Source: Tolypeutes matacus | Lineage: Eukaryota > Chordata > Mammalia > Cingulata > Chlamyphoridae | Reading direction: 5' to 3' | NCBI GenBank assembly: GCA_026826555.1 | Contig: JAKSZT010054001.1 | Span: 1,614,151 to 1,678,150, forward strand | Length of the DNA stretch: 64,000 nucleotides | In this document: piece by piece, positions 1 through 12,302 of the stretch | How positions within the stretch are numbered: position 1 is the stretch's first letter | Layout: each line of letters begins with the position of its first letter | The notes under the pieces: generated by a model | What the model was told of the DNA's origin: nothing | What the model saw: only the letters and a program-made list of their open reading frames with translations | Databases searched by the model: none | Position numbers and translations under genes: made by a program

Positions 1-82
1 TGGAATGCAGCACTATCCCCATAGAGAACCACTGGTTTAGATAAGAAAAGGTGCATAATGACACAGGAGAGGAAAAAGGAAG

Positions 83-280
83 GGTATAGTGGTTAAATCC
101 ATTGGATTTAGAAGACTTCAGTGTAATTTCCACCTCCACTTTTTGCTAGAGGTACAAAAATTACCTCAAATTTGCCTTGGGCAATCTACTTACTCAGGAT
201 TGTTTTGGAGATTGAATGAGTAAAACACTGTGCCTGACATGAAGTAAGTGTTCGAAAACATTAGCTACCCATTATTATAG
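83..280 (+). repeat. MIR SINE, nearly full length
   Basis: The order of MIR landmarks is kept: 'ggtatagtggttaaatcc' at the tRNA-like head, 'ttgccttgggcaatctactt' in the core, 'ttggagattgaatgagt', then 'gtgcctgacatgaagtaagtg' at the tail. It is heavily diverged, as expected for an ancient mammalian SINE. Confidence 0.75.
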
Positions 281-564
281 TCCATGGCTAAATGACTGAT
301 CTCATCTCTCTAACTCAAGTCATCTCCTTGATGTGGCCACCAGAAGACACAATTACACAGTTTAGGTAGACAGGTGTGTGTCTGTTTCCCAGGCATAATC
401 TTTGAATTTATACTTCCCTCCTGTTCATCCCAGCTGCCTGTCCTCCTTCACTTGTCACTCTCAGTAATGACCTGATAAGTGAGCTGCTTACAGACCGATT
501 TTGTACCCTCCATGAGGAGATTTTATAAAGAGTAGAAAAGAAAGGCCAAGGAGAAGTCTTTGTC

Positions 565-589
565 TTTTTTTTTTTTTTTTTTTTTTTTT
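565..589. repeat. T25 homopolymer
   Basis: An uninterrupted run of 25 T. It may be the oligo-A tail of a retrocopied fragment on the minus strand, but no element body is recognisable next to it. Confidence 0.9.
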
Positions 590-3500
590 GGCTAAATCAA
601 AGAAACATAGACAGATGGCTGGAGAATTTGAATAGCAAATGAGATGATATATAGGAATGAACTTTTTCAAACTGTAAAGTGATGTACCAATGTAAAAAAA
701 ATGCTTTTGTTCTTGTTATTTATTAATAGTATCATTAGTAACATGGCTTCTAGAACCCCAACTAGGAAAGACTTGGCATCACCGTTTATAAATGAGATGG
801 CTGAGAACCAAGAATAGAAGTGGCTTAAAAAGAAAAAGAAGGAAAAAAAAAAAAAAAGAAAAAAAAAGATCAAACCACAGGCCCTGGAAAAGAGGGCACT
901 TTGAGATGGAGAGCTGGTTGGGAAATGGTGACATCAAGTTAGGCAGAAGAACAGAGGTAACAAATTAAAGGGTCAGCTTTATAAGGCTGCTAGAGTCTTC
1001 CTGAAGAAGGAACTCGCCTGACTGATGTGGCCTATAATGGAAACTCAGATAATGAAATAAAACCAGCATTTAAGAATTTCAGGCTGAGAACTCATTGCCA
1101 TGGCAACCCTCTCAGAAGGGAACTTGTAGAAGAAAATAAGATTCACTTGACTACACCTTAAAATGAAAACCTACACTACAGTGAAACAATTAAATGCAGA
1201 ATTCCAAACTCACTCATTGCCACAATGCCTAGGGGTAGCACTGAAGTTGCAGGTCTGTCATCTCATCCATTAAAGCTACTACTTCCAAGATGTGTGATTC
1301 ATGGGAGGAACATCATCTAGCTTTGAGGGTTCTCTATTGGCATTGGGAGATTCTTAGCAGTTAAGATTTATAATTTTACTTTATTCAATAAATCATCTGC
1401 TATGACAATGATATGGAAATCACAGAAGGGGACACCATTTACACAAACACCCATCTTTCAATCTGCCCACAGTCACACAGAACTACCAAATTCACATATA
1501 AATTATTACTTATGTTTCATGGGAAAAATATTTTTAACTCAGTAGAATCTGGTTTATATTCACATTATGATCATTATTTAATTAAAAACATCTATTTTCT
1601 GATTACAAGTTCCCACTCAAAGAATGTCAAAAAGGATGCACTACAGTCCGTCATTTAGAAAGAGTTTTCTTGAATACCTAATATCATTGATAAATACGAA
1701 TCTATGACTTTTACTTGGCTGGGAGAAAAATAAAAATACTGTGATCCTTTTTGAATAGTATAGTTTAGGTTCCTTAAAGTGAACCTGGCACTGGAAGAAT
1801 TTTCTAGTGAGGAATTAAAGATCATATTGTGGAAGAGAAAGAGACAGAGGTCAAGAACAACTTATAAGACTCCTTATAAAATATTTCTATGATCACTTAA
1901 ACAAAGGAATAAAGAAGGCAATGATATAGGAGACAGGATCAATATTATCCTCTGTTTTGCAGAATAGTAATAATGGATTCAGTATTATTAATTTTCATTT
2001 TTACCAGCTCTTGTACAATAGGAATTTTCCCTCCGTGCCTTTTGCCCTACTCTTACCCCTGAAGTTTCACCAAGATTTTCACCAATATATACATAGTCCA
2101 TTTGTATGTGTCAGGTAATACATGTTCAAAAGGACATTGTGTATGAGTGTAGTCCTCTAACCAACTGTACAGCATCCTTTTAGTTTTCTCAGGACATACC
2201 ATTGTCCCCGAAATCCAAATAATCAGATGCTTCAGTTCACCAGCCTGCTTACTCAGTTCTCAGGTCACATGTGGTTCTAAGACCTAGGTCTACCTTTATC
2301 TCTCTCAAAGTTTAACGGAGAAAATCTGTACCCTCCTAGACTTTTCTTTTAAACTTTTCTTTTTCTTACTCCCATTTCCAGTCCATTCTATTTCTATTTA
2401 TGTATGCCCCACAAGATGCCTTGCATTTTGCCCATATTGGGATCAATATTCTCAAGGTTGACAAGAAAGTATACAAAAGTAAATTTGCATATATTTGAAT
2501 TTTGCTGAAGGGGGACTCATGGTTAGAGGAAAACAACAGGATTATATTTTTGGTAAATTGGAAAGAATTAGGTACTTGCACAAACTAGGTCTAGGAAGCA
2601 TGAAAGATTGGTCAGATTTTTCTTTTGAGACTCTTTATGGTAAGATTGGAAGGAAAATATGAGTGAAATCTTATGTTTAAACATTCCCCGGTATTAATGA
2701 GGCTGCACTAATTATTCATAGAAGAGAAACGCCACTGTAAAACAAGCCATTATAACCATTAATTAATTCATTTTTATTCTTTTATAACCTAAAGCAAACA
2801 TGAGCATATATTGAAAATAGCCACAAGAAAACGGAATAGAGGAGAGAAACTTAAGGAATTTTTCTCTCCTAGATTAATAAATGAAATATGATTTGCTCAT
2901 AGTGAAATACTTTATCCACAACACAGCCAACACGCAAATCACTAACTTATATCTAGACAATTATGTGCGACTATCACGGTTTCCCCTTTCCTGTTTAAAA
3001 AGAGTTTCCCATTTGCAAAACTGGAAAGTGGAATATATTTGCACTCTACTCTGTTTTCTGTTTCTCCCAACCTCCCTTCAGACCTCCTCCTCAATTCTCC
3101 CAGGTAGAGGTACTCAGTACTTTTATCATTCTCTAATATATTTTGCCAAAGGGAAAACTAATTTGATAAATTCCTTCCCATTAAGATATTAGGAAATTAA
3201 TTATCTAGTGATCTCATGAATATTTGCATTTTAAAGGAAAGTTGCAGAGAAAGAACAATGCCTGAACCTCATAAATTAGTCATTAATTATGAAATTTCAG
3301 GCATCAGTGGGAAGATATTTAAGGGCGATGAGAGAACTACAGAGTACTGTAGTTAAGGAGATTGAGACAAATTCTATATTTAAAGATGACCATGCTATCT
3401 TCAGGATTTAGAAGATACCTAAAATGCAGCACAAGCAGTATTCCAATATAGTAATATATCTCCACTGCGGTATTTCCCATATTGCCTAATAGCTATTTCC

Positions 3501-4084
3501 TTACATATCTTTTTCCCCAGATTATCTCCTTACTCAGTTTTGTAGCTTTGCTGCCAAACAATGTGCAGTAGGAAGAGTCATAATAATATGAGAGTATTTT
3601 TTTGGAAAGTTAAAAATTAGATTACAAATTTAATACAGTTGAAACAATTAATGCAGTTAATGTAACTCAATTTAATTTAATTCAGTGCATCTACTGAGCC
3701 ACAAAACTCTGAGCTAGGCTCTGGGCCAAATATTGTCAATAGAGAAATTAGCTGGTAATACTAACAAAGATAATATCAATGATAAGGAAAAATGGTTGTA
3801 AAAGTTATCAATAATGCTAATATTTTCATGGCTTAAAGAAACATGGCATTCTAACTGGACACATACAATTTATCTGGGGGTTAAAAACCATCAAGGAATG
3901 AGAGGGTAAATCTCTAGATGTATGGTTTTCAAATAGATATCAAAGCATGAATTATCTCAATCTCCTAATTCATCAAAGCATAAAATGTGAAAACATGAAG
4001 TAATGTTTATGAAGTAATACTGAAGTAATACTGCTAAATACTCTTATTGAGAATTACATTTCTGCAATTAGCTTACATGCTTTA
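590..4084. other. AT-rich intron, no gene seen
   Basis: About 3.5 kb of AT-rich sequence in which I recognise no gene and no clear repeat apart from an A-rich stretch at about 841-868. The piece at 3680-3735, with 'actgagccacaaaactctgagctaggctctggg', weakly resembles an antisense L2 or MIR tail. Open frames here are short and have no recognisable protein content. Confidence 0.6.
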
Positions 4085-4225
4085 TCTCAGCTGATCCCTG
4101 CAATAGACTCATGAGCTAGAAAGGTTTGAGATCATGGTATTCACTTACTGATTCTTTGTATGTGGAAACTGACATGACTTGTCCATGGTCATACAGTGAT
4201 ACTGGGAAAGCAAACACTAAAGCAG
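4085..4225 (-). repeat. MIR SINE fragment, antisense
   Basis: The plus strand carries the reverse complement of the MIR core: 'ggaaactgacatgacttgtc' followed by 'atggtcatacagtga'. It corresponds to the 'tgtgaccttgggcaag...cctcagtttcc' part of MIR. Confidence 0.65.
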
Positions 4226-4506
4226 TCTGGTAGGAGGATTTATGAGAAATTTTCTTTGACATGTATATAAATGAGCCCAAGTTAAATTTACTTTCCATCT
4301 CAATCACCAGGCCTTTTACATCAACTTTTTCTACCCTCTATTGTGATAAGTCAATAAAGCACAGGCCTGTAATATAAAGTGTATATCTAATCATAATCAA
4401 GTTTTGAAGAATTTTCCATTTACCCAAAAATCAAAACATGATTAAATAAAAAATCAAAAACATGATATTCTATATAAAGTTGAAAGCCCAGTTCTCTCCC
4501 TCAAAT

Positions 4507-4566
4507 AAAAAGAAAAGAAAAAAGAAGAAAGGAAAAAAGAAAGAAGGAATAAAAGAAAGAAAAATG
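4507..4566. repeat. Purine-rich AAAG/GAAA low-complexity tract
   Basis: About 60 nt with only A and G apart from a couple of T. It looks like a decayed (AAAG)n microsatellite. Confidence 0.85.
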
Positions 4567-4982
4567 ATTCTTTCATTTCATGAATAAGAGTCAAGTCATT
4601 CAGTGGCGACTCCAGTCAGACATACAAGAACATGGTGATCAACTGAGCTGGGTGTTTTGTTTCACATTTTGCAGATAGTTTCCATCTCCATTTTCATTTA
4701 CTAATCCTGGAATGAATTCAGGTTAGAACCACGGGCTAATTTGATTCAAGTAATATGTAATTGATCCTTCACAAGCACCATCAAAGATGTTAAAGTAGAC
4801 CCAATTTCAATCCCAAAATGGCTGGAGTATTCCTTGGCCCATCTGCAGACCATTGATCGGTTAATTTAAACCTAATTCCTCCACTCCCTACCTAATGGTA
4901 ACAACTCTCATGACAACAGACATGATTGTTTTAAGATGATCTTAATGAGGAATGTTTATTTTTCCTCCTGACAGTATAGCTG

Positions 4983-5008
<26 letters not shown>
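4983..5008. repeat. T26 homopolymer
   Basis: An uninterrupted run of 26 T, flanked by 'tagctg' on the left and 'gctgtttc' on the right. Confidence 0.9.
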
Positions 5009-5014
<6 letters not shown>

Positions 5015-6554
5015 TCTACTGGGCTAGCTTCTTACTTTGTTGGCTTTTAAAAATAAATCACCACAGTTGCCAGTGAACTTATTAGCAAATTCTCTTCAGA
5101 TCTCAAGATCCATATTAGCCAAGTTGGAAACTGAAACTCTGAAACATATCCATTTTCCCCCCAGGAGCCTCAGACTCTAGCTTTTTAAATCAATGGCCAT
5201 ATTGACAAAATTTTAATTATCCCTGAATGTGCGCACCTGTTTTGATTTTCCTTATTTTCCTGTACAGAAAAAAATTAACCAATTGGTTTAGTAGTTTATT
5301 TTACTCCTTTCTTTTTGAACTTCAACTTTCTCCTCTCAGACAGAATAGGATTTTACATATTGATCCATTTGCAAACATAATATTTTTAAAAATCAAAGAG
5401 TGAAATAAAATATCCAGTTCTGTTAATAATTATGCAAAGATTTAAAGGGCTGTATAAACAGCTTTCAAAAAATTTTCTTATTTCAAGCAAACTCACCAAT
5501 GTAGCATTGAAAATGGCACTTCATAATTATAACCATGCATGAAATGAACAGCAACCATCCAGGGTTATCTAAATATGTCTGACATTCAATATTCCTCCAT
5601 GCAAATAATAAAACCACCACTTTTGTGAACTATCAAGCAATGTTGAGAACATTCAGCATGTTAAGAAGTCAAGCATTTAACCATTCTTCCTGACCCACAG
5701 TTTCAGCAAGGTTATAATCTGTTTGAAATGAACCAAGGGATTCTGTACAAATTAACTTACTCTTGGGTATTTACACTCTTATTTTTCTCACAGTTTTATT
5801 TTCCTGGTATAATTGAGATGTAACAAAGGTAGGGCATGTCACAAAAGAGAAGCAGGTGAATAAATACTTCCAAATCTAGCTAGGAGCATTCCTTTCATCT
5901 CAGCCAATTGGTGAGGAAATAGATTAGAACCATATTTCCTGAACTCTCTCGTTTAAACTGATAAAACTTAGAAGGGATAGGACACACCCAGCTACAGAGC
6001 AATTTTTTAGGAAGAGCAAAATAAATTTTAAAGAATAACAACTTTCAAGTTAAAACAAACGTTTACAGCATGAATTTCACCAAATGAGCCATTTATGAAA
6101 TATATACATATATTTATATATACACATGTACACTCATATATATGTAAAGATTAAACTGAATTCTAAATATGAATAAACATACTACCAATAAATAATTAAA
6201 TGCATGATATTATAAACTCAAAACCCTTGCTATGTTCCTTCATTAAATCTGTTGGCTACCCCACACTACTTTTACTTTCTTCAAAAGATAAATGCAAAAT
6301 GAAGAGAAGAAAGTAGATGAGGCGACTCCAGTTCTGAGATTCTATACCTGTGAGTCTTGAACCATCACAAACCATTAAGCAAATATTTGGGGAACACAAA
6401 GAGTAAGACTGATAACCAACAGACTATGTAACTTGCTAAGATCCTTAAACTTCATTTCCAGAATTTTGGAAATGTGACTTTACCTGCTTTTGGACAAGAG
6501 TGATTTCCAAAGCATAAGGACTGAAAAAGAATAAGCAATGAGGAAGAAGAAAGT
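5009..6554. other. Intron downstream of the exon, no gene seen
   Basis: AT-rich intron. A TA-rich low-complexity stretch lies at about 6098-6147, with short runs of 'atatat'. Nothing else is recognisable up to the donor site. Confidence 0.6.
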
Positions 6555-6560
6555 ACTTAC
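6555..6560 (-). promoter_or_regulatory. MACROD2: 5' splice site of the MACROD2 exon (GTAAGT)
   Basis: The minus strand reads TCAGTT then GTAAGTACTT across 6561/6560. GTAAGT matches the U1 consensus at all six intron positions and leaves the frame in phase 0 after Val. Confidence 0.93.
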
Positions 6561-6682
6561 AACTGATCGGATGTTATTTTCCTTCACCAGCTTCAGAGAT
6601 GATTTATAGCAATTTGCAAGGTCTTCCTTGTGGGAACCATTAATATGGCCTCTGGCTATTGGCCCTACAGTATGGATGACAT
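6561..6682 (-). CDS. MACROD2: MACROD2 internal coding exon (macro domain, 122 bp)
   Basis: Read on the minus strand, this exon supplies the last two bases of a Tyr codon and then 40 full codons, beginning VIHTVGPIARGHINGSHKED and ending KENNIRSV. By recalled alignment this matches human MACROD2 residues about 141-180 without a break. MACROD2 is a macro-domain hydrolase that removes ADP-ribose from acidic residues of proteins and deacetylates O-acetyl-ADP-ribose. The exon encodes a core strand (VIHTVGP), a long helix (about HKEDLANCYKSSLKLVKENN) and the start of the next strand (IRSV). The ligand residues known from the human structure (Asp102, His106 upstream; Gly188, Tyr190 downstream) are in neighbouring exons, which I do not see in the window. 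Entry phase is 1 and exit phase is 0, so loss of the exon shifts the frame. No stop or frameshift is present. The paralogue MACROD1 differs clearly after HTVGPIA, so the assignment to MACROD2 is firm. Confidence 0.97.
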
Positions 6683-6716
6683 CTGCAAATGCAAAAGGAA
6701 GGAAAAGCAGGATCAG
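6683..6716 (-). promoter_or_regulatory. MACROD2: 3' splice site of the MACROD2 exon (branch point, pyrimidine tract, AG)
   Basis: On the minus strand the intron ends CTTTTCCTTCCTTTTGCATTTGCAG just before the exon's first base at 6682; the AG is the complement of 6683-6684. A CTGAT motif at 6712-6716 is a plausible branch site, its A lying about 30 nt from the acceptor. All elements of a normal U2-type acceptor are present. The branch-site choice is inferred. Confidence 0.9.
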
Positions 6717-7864
6717 CAAGGCTGTTTTCATTTTTCACATAATTGGTGCTTTATTTATTTTAGATACTTGTGTTGGACCCTGGAGAAGTGCAAGCTAAGT
6801 AATATTAATGATGCAAATAGTTCTCTGGTAAAAGATTTTAGATAGCATGGCCTCCTAGAGTAGTCAATTTCTCAGGAAGGTGATAATTGTGAAAGGAAAT
6901 CCCCCAACAGTAAACTGTTCCATCATTATTGGTCATATCCAAGTGAGATGGATTATTATATGAGATGTGCATAATTGGCACCCTGGAAAAAGACAAATCC
7001 TTGGTGGGAAATAAACTGAAAAATAACTGCCTGCAAAATGAGCATTTTGAATTGACTCTGGAAAGAAGAGCCAATGCCAGACATCACTTTATTTGTAAAT
7101 AAGACAATAGTTCCAGGCATTGTACACAAAAAAGAACAGCAAGTTTCTGAATATATGCCAAGAGAATTTATAATGATCAATAATGACTCCCAAGAGGAAT
7201 AATTTGGAAACATGCCTGCCATTTTTAAAACGCAACCTACCAATCTTCACACACCTAAAGTATGCCAAAGATAACAGTCCTAATACTTACCTAGCATCTA
7301 TTTTACAGTAGATTAAATTTTTCAAAAATCAGTCTGTACTTTTTTGGCATATCAAAACTACCATCAAGTATTCTTTTCAAATATACACACATGCATAAAC
7401 TCTTACATTTAGGAACATAATGAAATAGGGCTATCCTAACTTTAACATCAAGAAAGATGAGAAAAAAGAACCCAATTTTTAATCCAAATTACTTGAAAAT
7501 GTCTTATACTTCCTGCTTCCCAATCTCATCTTTGAATCTGGATTATTAGCCAGTTTCATTGATGTAAGTCACAACTAATGAACCTTGATCTAAGAGACAG
7601 AGTTAGGCTAATATTATTGGAATATTACAATGAAGCAAAATTACTTGATTACTTGTTTTGGATGAAGAGGTACCACTTAATTTCAGCAATAAAAATATTA
7701 AAAAAAATAAGAGTACACTAAAAAAATAATGAACAATGGCATATTTTAAAAATTGCATATGAAATTTGAATAGCAACAAATAAATCACTAAGGGAAAATT
7801 TTTGCTGATTGTTTGCTAACACTACTATTGACACTGCTATTGATGGTTGAGAAAAACAATGAAA

Positions 7865-8297
7865 TGTTGGTTTGGGGGATTGACTCATGTCCGCCATAAA
7901 TGGCATGTTCAGGTTCCAACCCCTGACCTGTAGGTATGAACTCATTTGTAAATAGAACCTTTGGAGATCTTATGAGCTAAGGTGTGCCCAAACTGAAGGA
8001 GGGTGAGTCTTAATCCAATCCAAAAGAAGGCTTTATAAGCAAGGGCAATTGGACACAGAAGATGAAAGCCATGGAAGCAGCCAGAAGCCAGAAATCAACG
8101 GAACCCAGAAGAGAAAGGAGAAGATGCCGTCATGTGTATTGCCCTGTGATGGAAAAGCCTAGAGACCCCAAAGATTGCTGGCCAGTCAGGAGATACCGAC
8201 CCTGCGAGGAAGTCAGTCTCCCAGCCTCTGAAACTGTGAGCCAAGAAATTCCTGTTCCATTGTATAGTATTTGTTTTAGCAGCTGGAAAACTAAGAT
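7865..8297 (+). mobile_element. Xenarthran MaLR-like solo LTR, copy 1
   Basis: This shares its layout with the copies at 26781 and 53717: a 'tgttggtttggg' start, 'catttgtaaatagaacc', 'ctaaggtgtgcccaaactga', 'ggctttataagcaagg', 'cagccagaagcc', and an end with 'tagtatttgttttagcagct'. No internal retroviral sequence flanks it, so it reads as a solo LTR. The open frame over 8062-8322 is a by-product of the LTR. Family name is inferred from the MaLR-like structure; the flanks show no convincing target-site duplication. Confidence 0.75.
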
Positions 8298-8536
8298 AGT
8301 TGCTTTCAACTATTATTTTTAAAACAGTTTTTAAACTCTTGTCAAATAATATTAAAGATAATATGATCTCTTCCTGTCAAAATAGGCAGAAAACCTTTAC
8401 CAGTGAGTTCACGCAGATGCTATTTTACCTGTAAACCTGCTTTTAAAATAAGAATTGTTACAGGATAGGAGGAGAAGATATAAGGAGGTTAGGTTTGATT
8501 TAGGAAAAAAAAAAAAAAGCACACAGTGACATAGTA

Positions 8537-9032
8537 TTTTTTTTTATCTTTATTTTTAATTTTTTAAAAGTTTATTTATCTCTCCCCATCCCCTTGTTGT
8601 TTGCACTTGCTGTGTCTGTTCATCTTCTTTGTTTCTTTAGGAGGCACTGGGAGCCGAACCTGGGACTTCCAATGTGGGAGGGAGGCGCCTAATTGCTTAA
8701 GCCACCTCCGTTCCCTGCTTTGTTGTGTCTCTTGTTATGTTTCTCCTCTTCCATCTCTTGTTGCACCATCTTGTTGCATCAGCTCACTGTGCCTGCCTGC
8801 TGCGCTGGCTCGCCATCCCGCTTGTCCTCTTTAGGAGGCACTGGGAATCTCTGCTCCCTGCTTTGCTGTGTCTCTCATTATGTTTTTCTTCTTGTGTCTC
8901 TTGTTGCATCAGCTTGCTGCACCTACCTATCATGCCAGCTCACTGTCTTCTTTAGGAGGCAACTGGAACCAAACCATGGACCTCCCATGTGGTAGGTGGG
9001 AGCCCAATCACTTGAACCACATCTGATTCCCA
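8537..9032 (-). mobile_element. DAS-type SINE, composite, antisense
   Basis: In the minus direction two tRNA-like heads are visible, with an A-rich tail at 8537-8580. Box B of the left unit reads GGTTCGGCTCC (complement of about 8650-8660) and box A resembles TGGCTTAAGCAAT. The pattern 'aggaggcactggga' occurs twice and 'aggaggcaactgga' once, at about 8640, 8834 and 8955, so this is either a long multi-unit DAS variant or nested insertions. DAS SINEs are known from armadillos and relatives, which is the main clue to the organism. Confidence 0.85.
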
Positions 9033-10235
9033 ACATAGGTTTTTGTAATAAGAGTAACAAGAGATGTGTATATTCAAGTAATACATGTCCTGTACCCCAA
9101 GTAATGAATTTTTAATGACTGTTTTAACAATTGTTTCAATTTTTAAATGTTTGAGAGAATATGTGAAGTGAGAGTGTGCTTAGTTTTACTTCCTGTGATT
9201 TCTCCATCCCTCGCCCCCACCAGGGTAGCTATTTGTTGTTTTGTACCCAGCTATGATATTCTAAATCCCATAATAAATTCAGGTAGGAAAAAACCTGAGG
9301 AGGACCAGTATTGGATTTTATAGGGCTGCATTTCCCAAAGTGGATTTGATATGGATTTAAATGTCAATTAAATTTGGGGATCACTTTGACTTTGAAATTA
9401 AGTTACTTTAGGGCAGGACTTCTCTGGGCATTTCTTATGCTAAGATGAAATGTGATCTCTGGGAGGGGGAACAGAATGCTCTGTTTCCTAAACATATTTG
9501 ACCATTGAAATCTTTGTTTTGCAGAATATCTCATAGGATCAAGTTTCCACGTACTAATATTTGGGAAATGTTCCAGGACAATTTTGCCACCCTCATTCCC
9601 ACTGTTGAAGGTAAAATCTGTGTATGTGTAATTCCTCCTTCCTCATCACCTCCATACATCAAACACTTAACCCATAAAGAAGGAACAGGATATGCCCATG
9701 ATTTCCCTATCAGAAGCTTTTATCTGGGGTCACAAAAGATTTGTCAATTTGAGCAAAGTAAAGAGAAGGTTTAGAGGCATTAATGGAAAGAAGAGAGGAG
9801 GGAGCACATAATGACAGGAAATAGTAACATAATAAAAAGCAAACTTTTCTTTTGCTTTCCCTTAGCCATCATTGTTCACCTAACTTAAATAGAATTTATG
9901 AAAAAATTTCCTTGCATTTCTTCAGTTCTCCATTTCATTCAAAGAAAGTCTTGTGGACATACAGCCAATAAAAGAGTCTCTTCAACATCAACATATTGAT
10001 CACAGTATTTTATGCTCTATATTAAATTTACAGCATCTAAGATCAAGTGTTTTTATCAACCAACATGATAACCTCCCAGATCCACAAAGCTGGAAGTAAA
10101 TCAATGTGAGACTCTAAAGGAAATTTCCCTCATTATTTTAATTGCTCATAGTACTCATGAATAACTATTCCACTGAGTTCCTCTTTTATCTGTTATAAAA
10201 TTCAATCAGCCTGCCTTCTAATTCCAACTCCAGCG
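9033..10235. other. Intron, nothing recognised
   Basis: Mixed-composition intron without a gene. The open frame at 9505-9774 has no recognisable protein content and no splice-site support. Confidence 0.55.
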
Positions 10236-10420
10236 CTGGCTTACTGAACACTCCAGATGGAGCCATCCTTTCGCTTGTCCTGGCCTCGGTTTCCTTACCT
10301 GCAACAAACCAGCTGCTCAGATGGTGTCTGCAGTCTTTTCTGTGTTGTGCAGCATCACTAATATTTCTCCTTGTAATGGAAGGAGACAGGTGGAGTACAG
10401 CTATCCAGGCAATTGAAGGA
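10236..10420 (+). repeat. Possible MIR fragment
   Basis: 'ctggcctcggtttccttacc' resembles the MIR core 'cctcagtttcctcatct', preceded by a degraded head. Only this short core is persuasive. Confidence 0.35.
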
Positions 10421-10869
10421 GGCCTGAAACATGGTCCAGTGGCTCACAAGCTTTTTGAGTACAAGGATGCTTTTTTAAGTGGAATACTGGGACAGAATTC
10501 TTTCACTACAGTCGTTTCAAAATTTATTGCTTGATGTCATGTTAGAGACAAATAGCTATTTATAACTTCAGTGATGCTTTGTATTAATTCACATTTTATT
10601 AAACACAATAGCATCTTCATAGTATATATATATGGATGAGATGTATTAAATCCATAGACGATTCTTTATCTTGCATGTGGATTTGTGGATTACTTGGAAT
10701 AAATAAGATTATTAAATAGAAATGTTTTATACAAAGCCTGGAGCATGGGGAGGCTTAAGAAATGGTAGCTAGCTAGCAGCACCAGCAGCATCATGCACCT
10801 TAGAAGCAGAAGGTCTTTAGTACACAAGTAGGAATGGCAGACAATGGTCATCTTTGCTCCGATGTGGGA

Positions 10870-11020
10870 AGATGTGACTAAGAGTCAGAAGTCCCAGATC
10901 TGTCACTAACCAGCTGTGTGACCTTGGGTAAGTCATTCACCTCTCTGGGCTTCAGTCTTCATAACTAAAAGGAAGGATTTGAACAAGATTGTCTCCAAGA
11001 TTCTTTGCAGCTCTCAAATG
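10870..11020 (+). repeat. MIR SINE fragment
   Basis: A well-preserved MIR core: 'accagctgtgtgaccttggg', 'taagtcattcacctctctgg', then 'gcttcagtcttcataac'. It is in sense orientation on the plus strand. Confidence 0.85.
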
Positions 11021-11224
11021 CAATTCATTCCTTACATGCCTATAGAATTGAACTATAGATTCTAAGTAGTCTAATTCATTCTTGTCCAGCTAAATGAGCA
11101 TCAGTCACACTTAGAGGTTCTAAGGCACACTTAAACAATGAAATATAAATTGTCACTATAACTAGAGTGAGTGATTTAACCTATGAATCAAATTATAAAT
11201 GTAGAATCTTTTTAGTCCAGTAGT

Positions 11225-11705
11225 TCTTTCTCTATGAAAATAACCTATAGATACAATGCTTGCTCATATGCAAAATGGATTTACACAGGCCATTCATTCA
11301 ACATATTATAGGCAAAGATCGGAAAAACTTAAATGTACATCAATTATGGTACATTTAAGCAATGGATATACATTCATGCTTCTGTCAAAAGGCCAAGGAA
11401 GGTCTTTACGAAAGACATCTAAGAAACTAAATGGAAAAAATAAGATGTAGAAAAGCATGTTTAGCATGCTACTATGAGTGTATAAAACACACATATGGGA
11501 AAGAATACATGTTTGTTTTAGCTAATGCGTGCATAAAACATCTCTGATAGGATAAACAAGAAACTAATAATAGTGGCTACCTACAAGGGAAGTTATGGAA
11601 ACTACGAAGATGGGAAGGATATTTTTCACTGCTTACATTTTATATTATTTTTTGATGTTTGAATTATGTGAACATATCACCTATTCCAAAATTAAATAAA
11701 GCATT
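11225..11705 (+). mobile_element. Ancient L1-type LINE 3' end
   Basis: Contains the order typical of old L1 3' ends: 'atgtacatcaattatggtac', 'gtttagcatgctactatg', 'aaacaagaaactaataatag', 'tttgaattatgtgaacatat' and a terminal 'aaattaaataaa'. The 5' part is missing, as usual for L1. Subfamily is not assigned. Confidence 0.6.
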
Positions 11706-12059
11706 AAAGTAAACAGTATATAGCTTATTTAATTCATGTTCCTGGATCCCATCTACCACAGCCCTATAACATATATTGCTAATGTGCTTAACAAAGATGA
11801 ACTTATATCAGTGCAAATATGAAAATACTCTTGAAAATAAGATATAATTCCAAGGAATTTAACAGAATGACTCAAATAAATATATCTTTCCTTTATTTTG
11901 TTGCTGTCAATAATATCTCTATGTAAAACAATTATTTTCAGTTAAATTTAGGATTTAAATGGTGAGCAATAACACATTTTTCTTCTACATGGCTAATACC
12001 ATTAAAGATTTACTATAATTTTAATACGCAAACTGATTCCTACCTACTTTACAGTGGAA

Positions 12060-12190
12060 CTGTAGATGAAAAGGACACTACAGGTCATTTAATCCATTCC
12101 TCCTTGTTGAAGGTACCCAGAGAGGTAAAATAATATGTCCAAAGTCACATACTAATGTGGGGAGCACAATGGCAATCTGATTTTGAATAG
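12060..12190 (-). repeat. MIR or MIR-like fragment, antisense
   Basis: 'gagaggtaaaataatatgtc' followed by 'caaagtcacatactaatg' is the reverse complement of the MIR segment that reads 'gtgaccttgggcaagttac'. Confidence 0.5.
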
Positions 12191-12302
12191 ACTTTTCTCA
12201 AAGTGACTACTTGTTGAAGGAAATGGCATACATTTGCATATATAAATTTTGGTGGTTTATCATGAATCCCACTATTTTAACGTCATACTTGTATATGTGT
12301 AG

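Larger units (their letters stand above)
1..6560 (-). other. MACROD2: MACROD2 downstream intron (partial)
   Basis: This is sequence following the donor at 6560 in transcript direction. The next exon would encode AFPCISTGIYG and was not found between 1 and 6560, so the intron continues off the left edge. Confidence 0.8.

Noticed and set aside
6098..6147. TA-rich stretch as a possible promoter
   Set aside because: Low-complexity dinucleotide sequence near an internal exon, without any other promoter feature.
6480..6731. Reading the MACROD2 frame through both introns as an 83-residue protein with an N-terminal signal-like stretch
   Set aside because: The residues before DVIHTVG and after IRSV come from intron; consensus splice sites bound the exon exactly where homology starts and stops.
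8601..8995. Overlapping Leu/Cys-rich frames
   Set aside because: They are translations of a DAS-type SINE.
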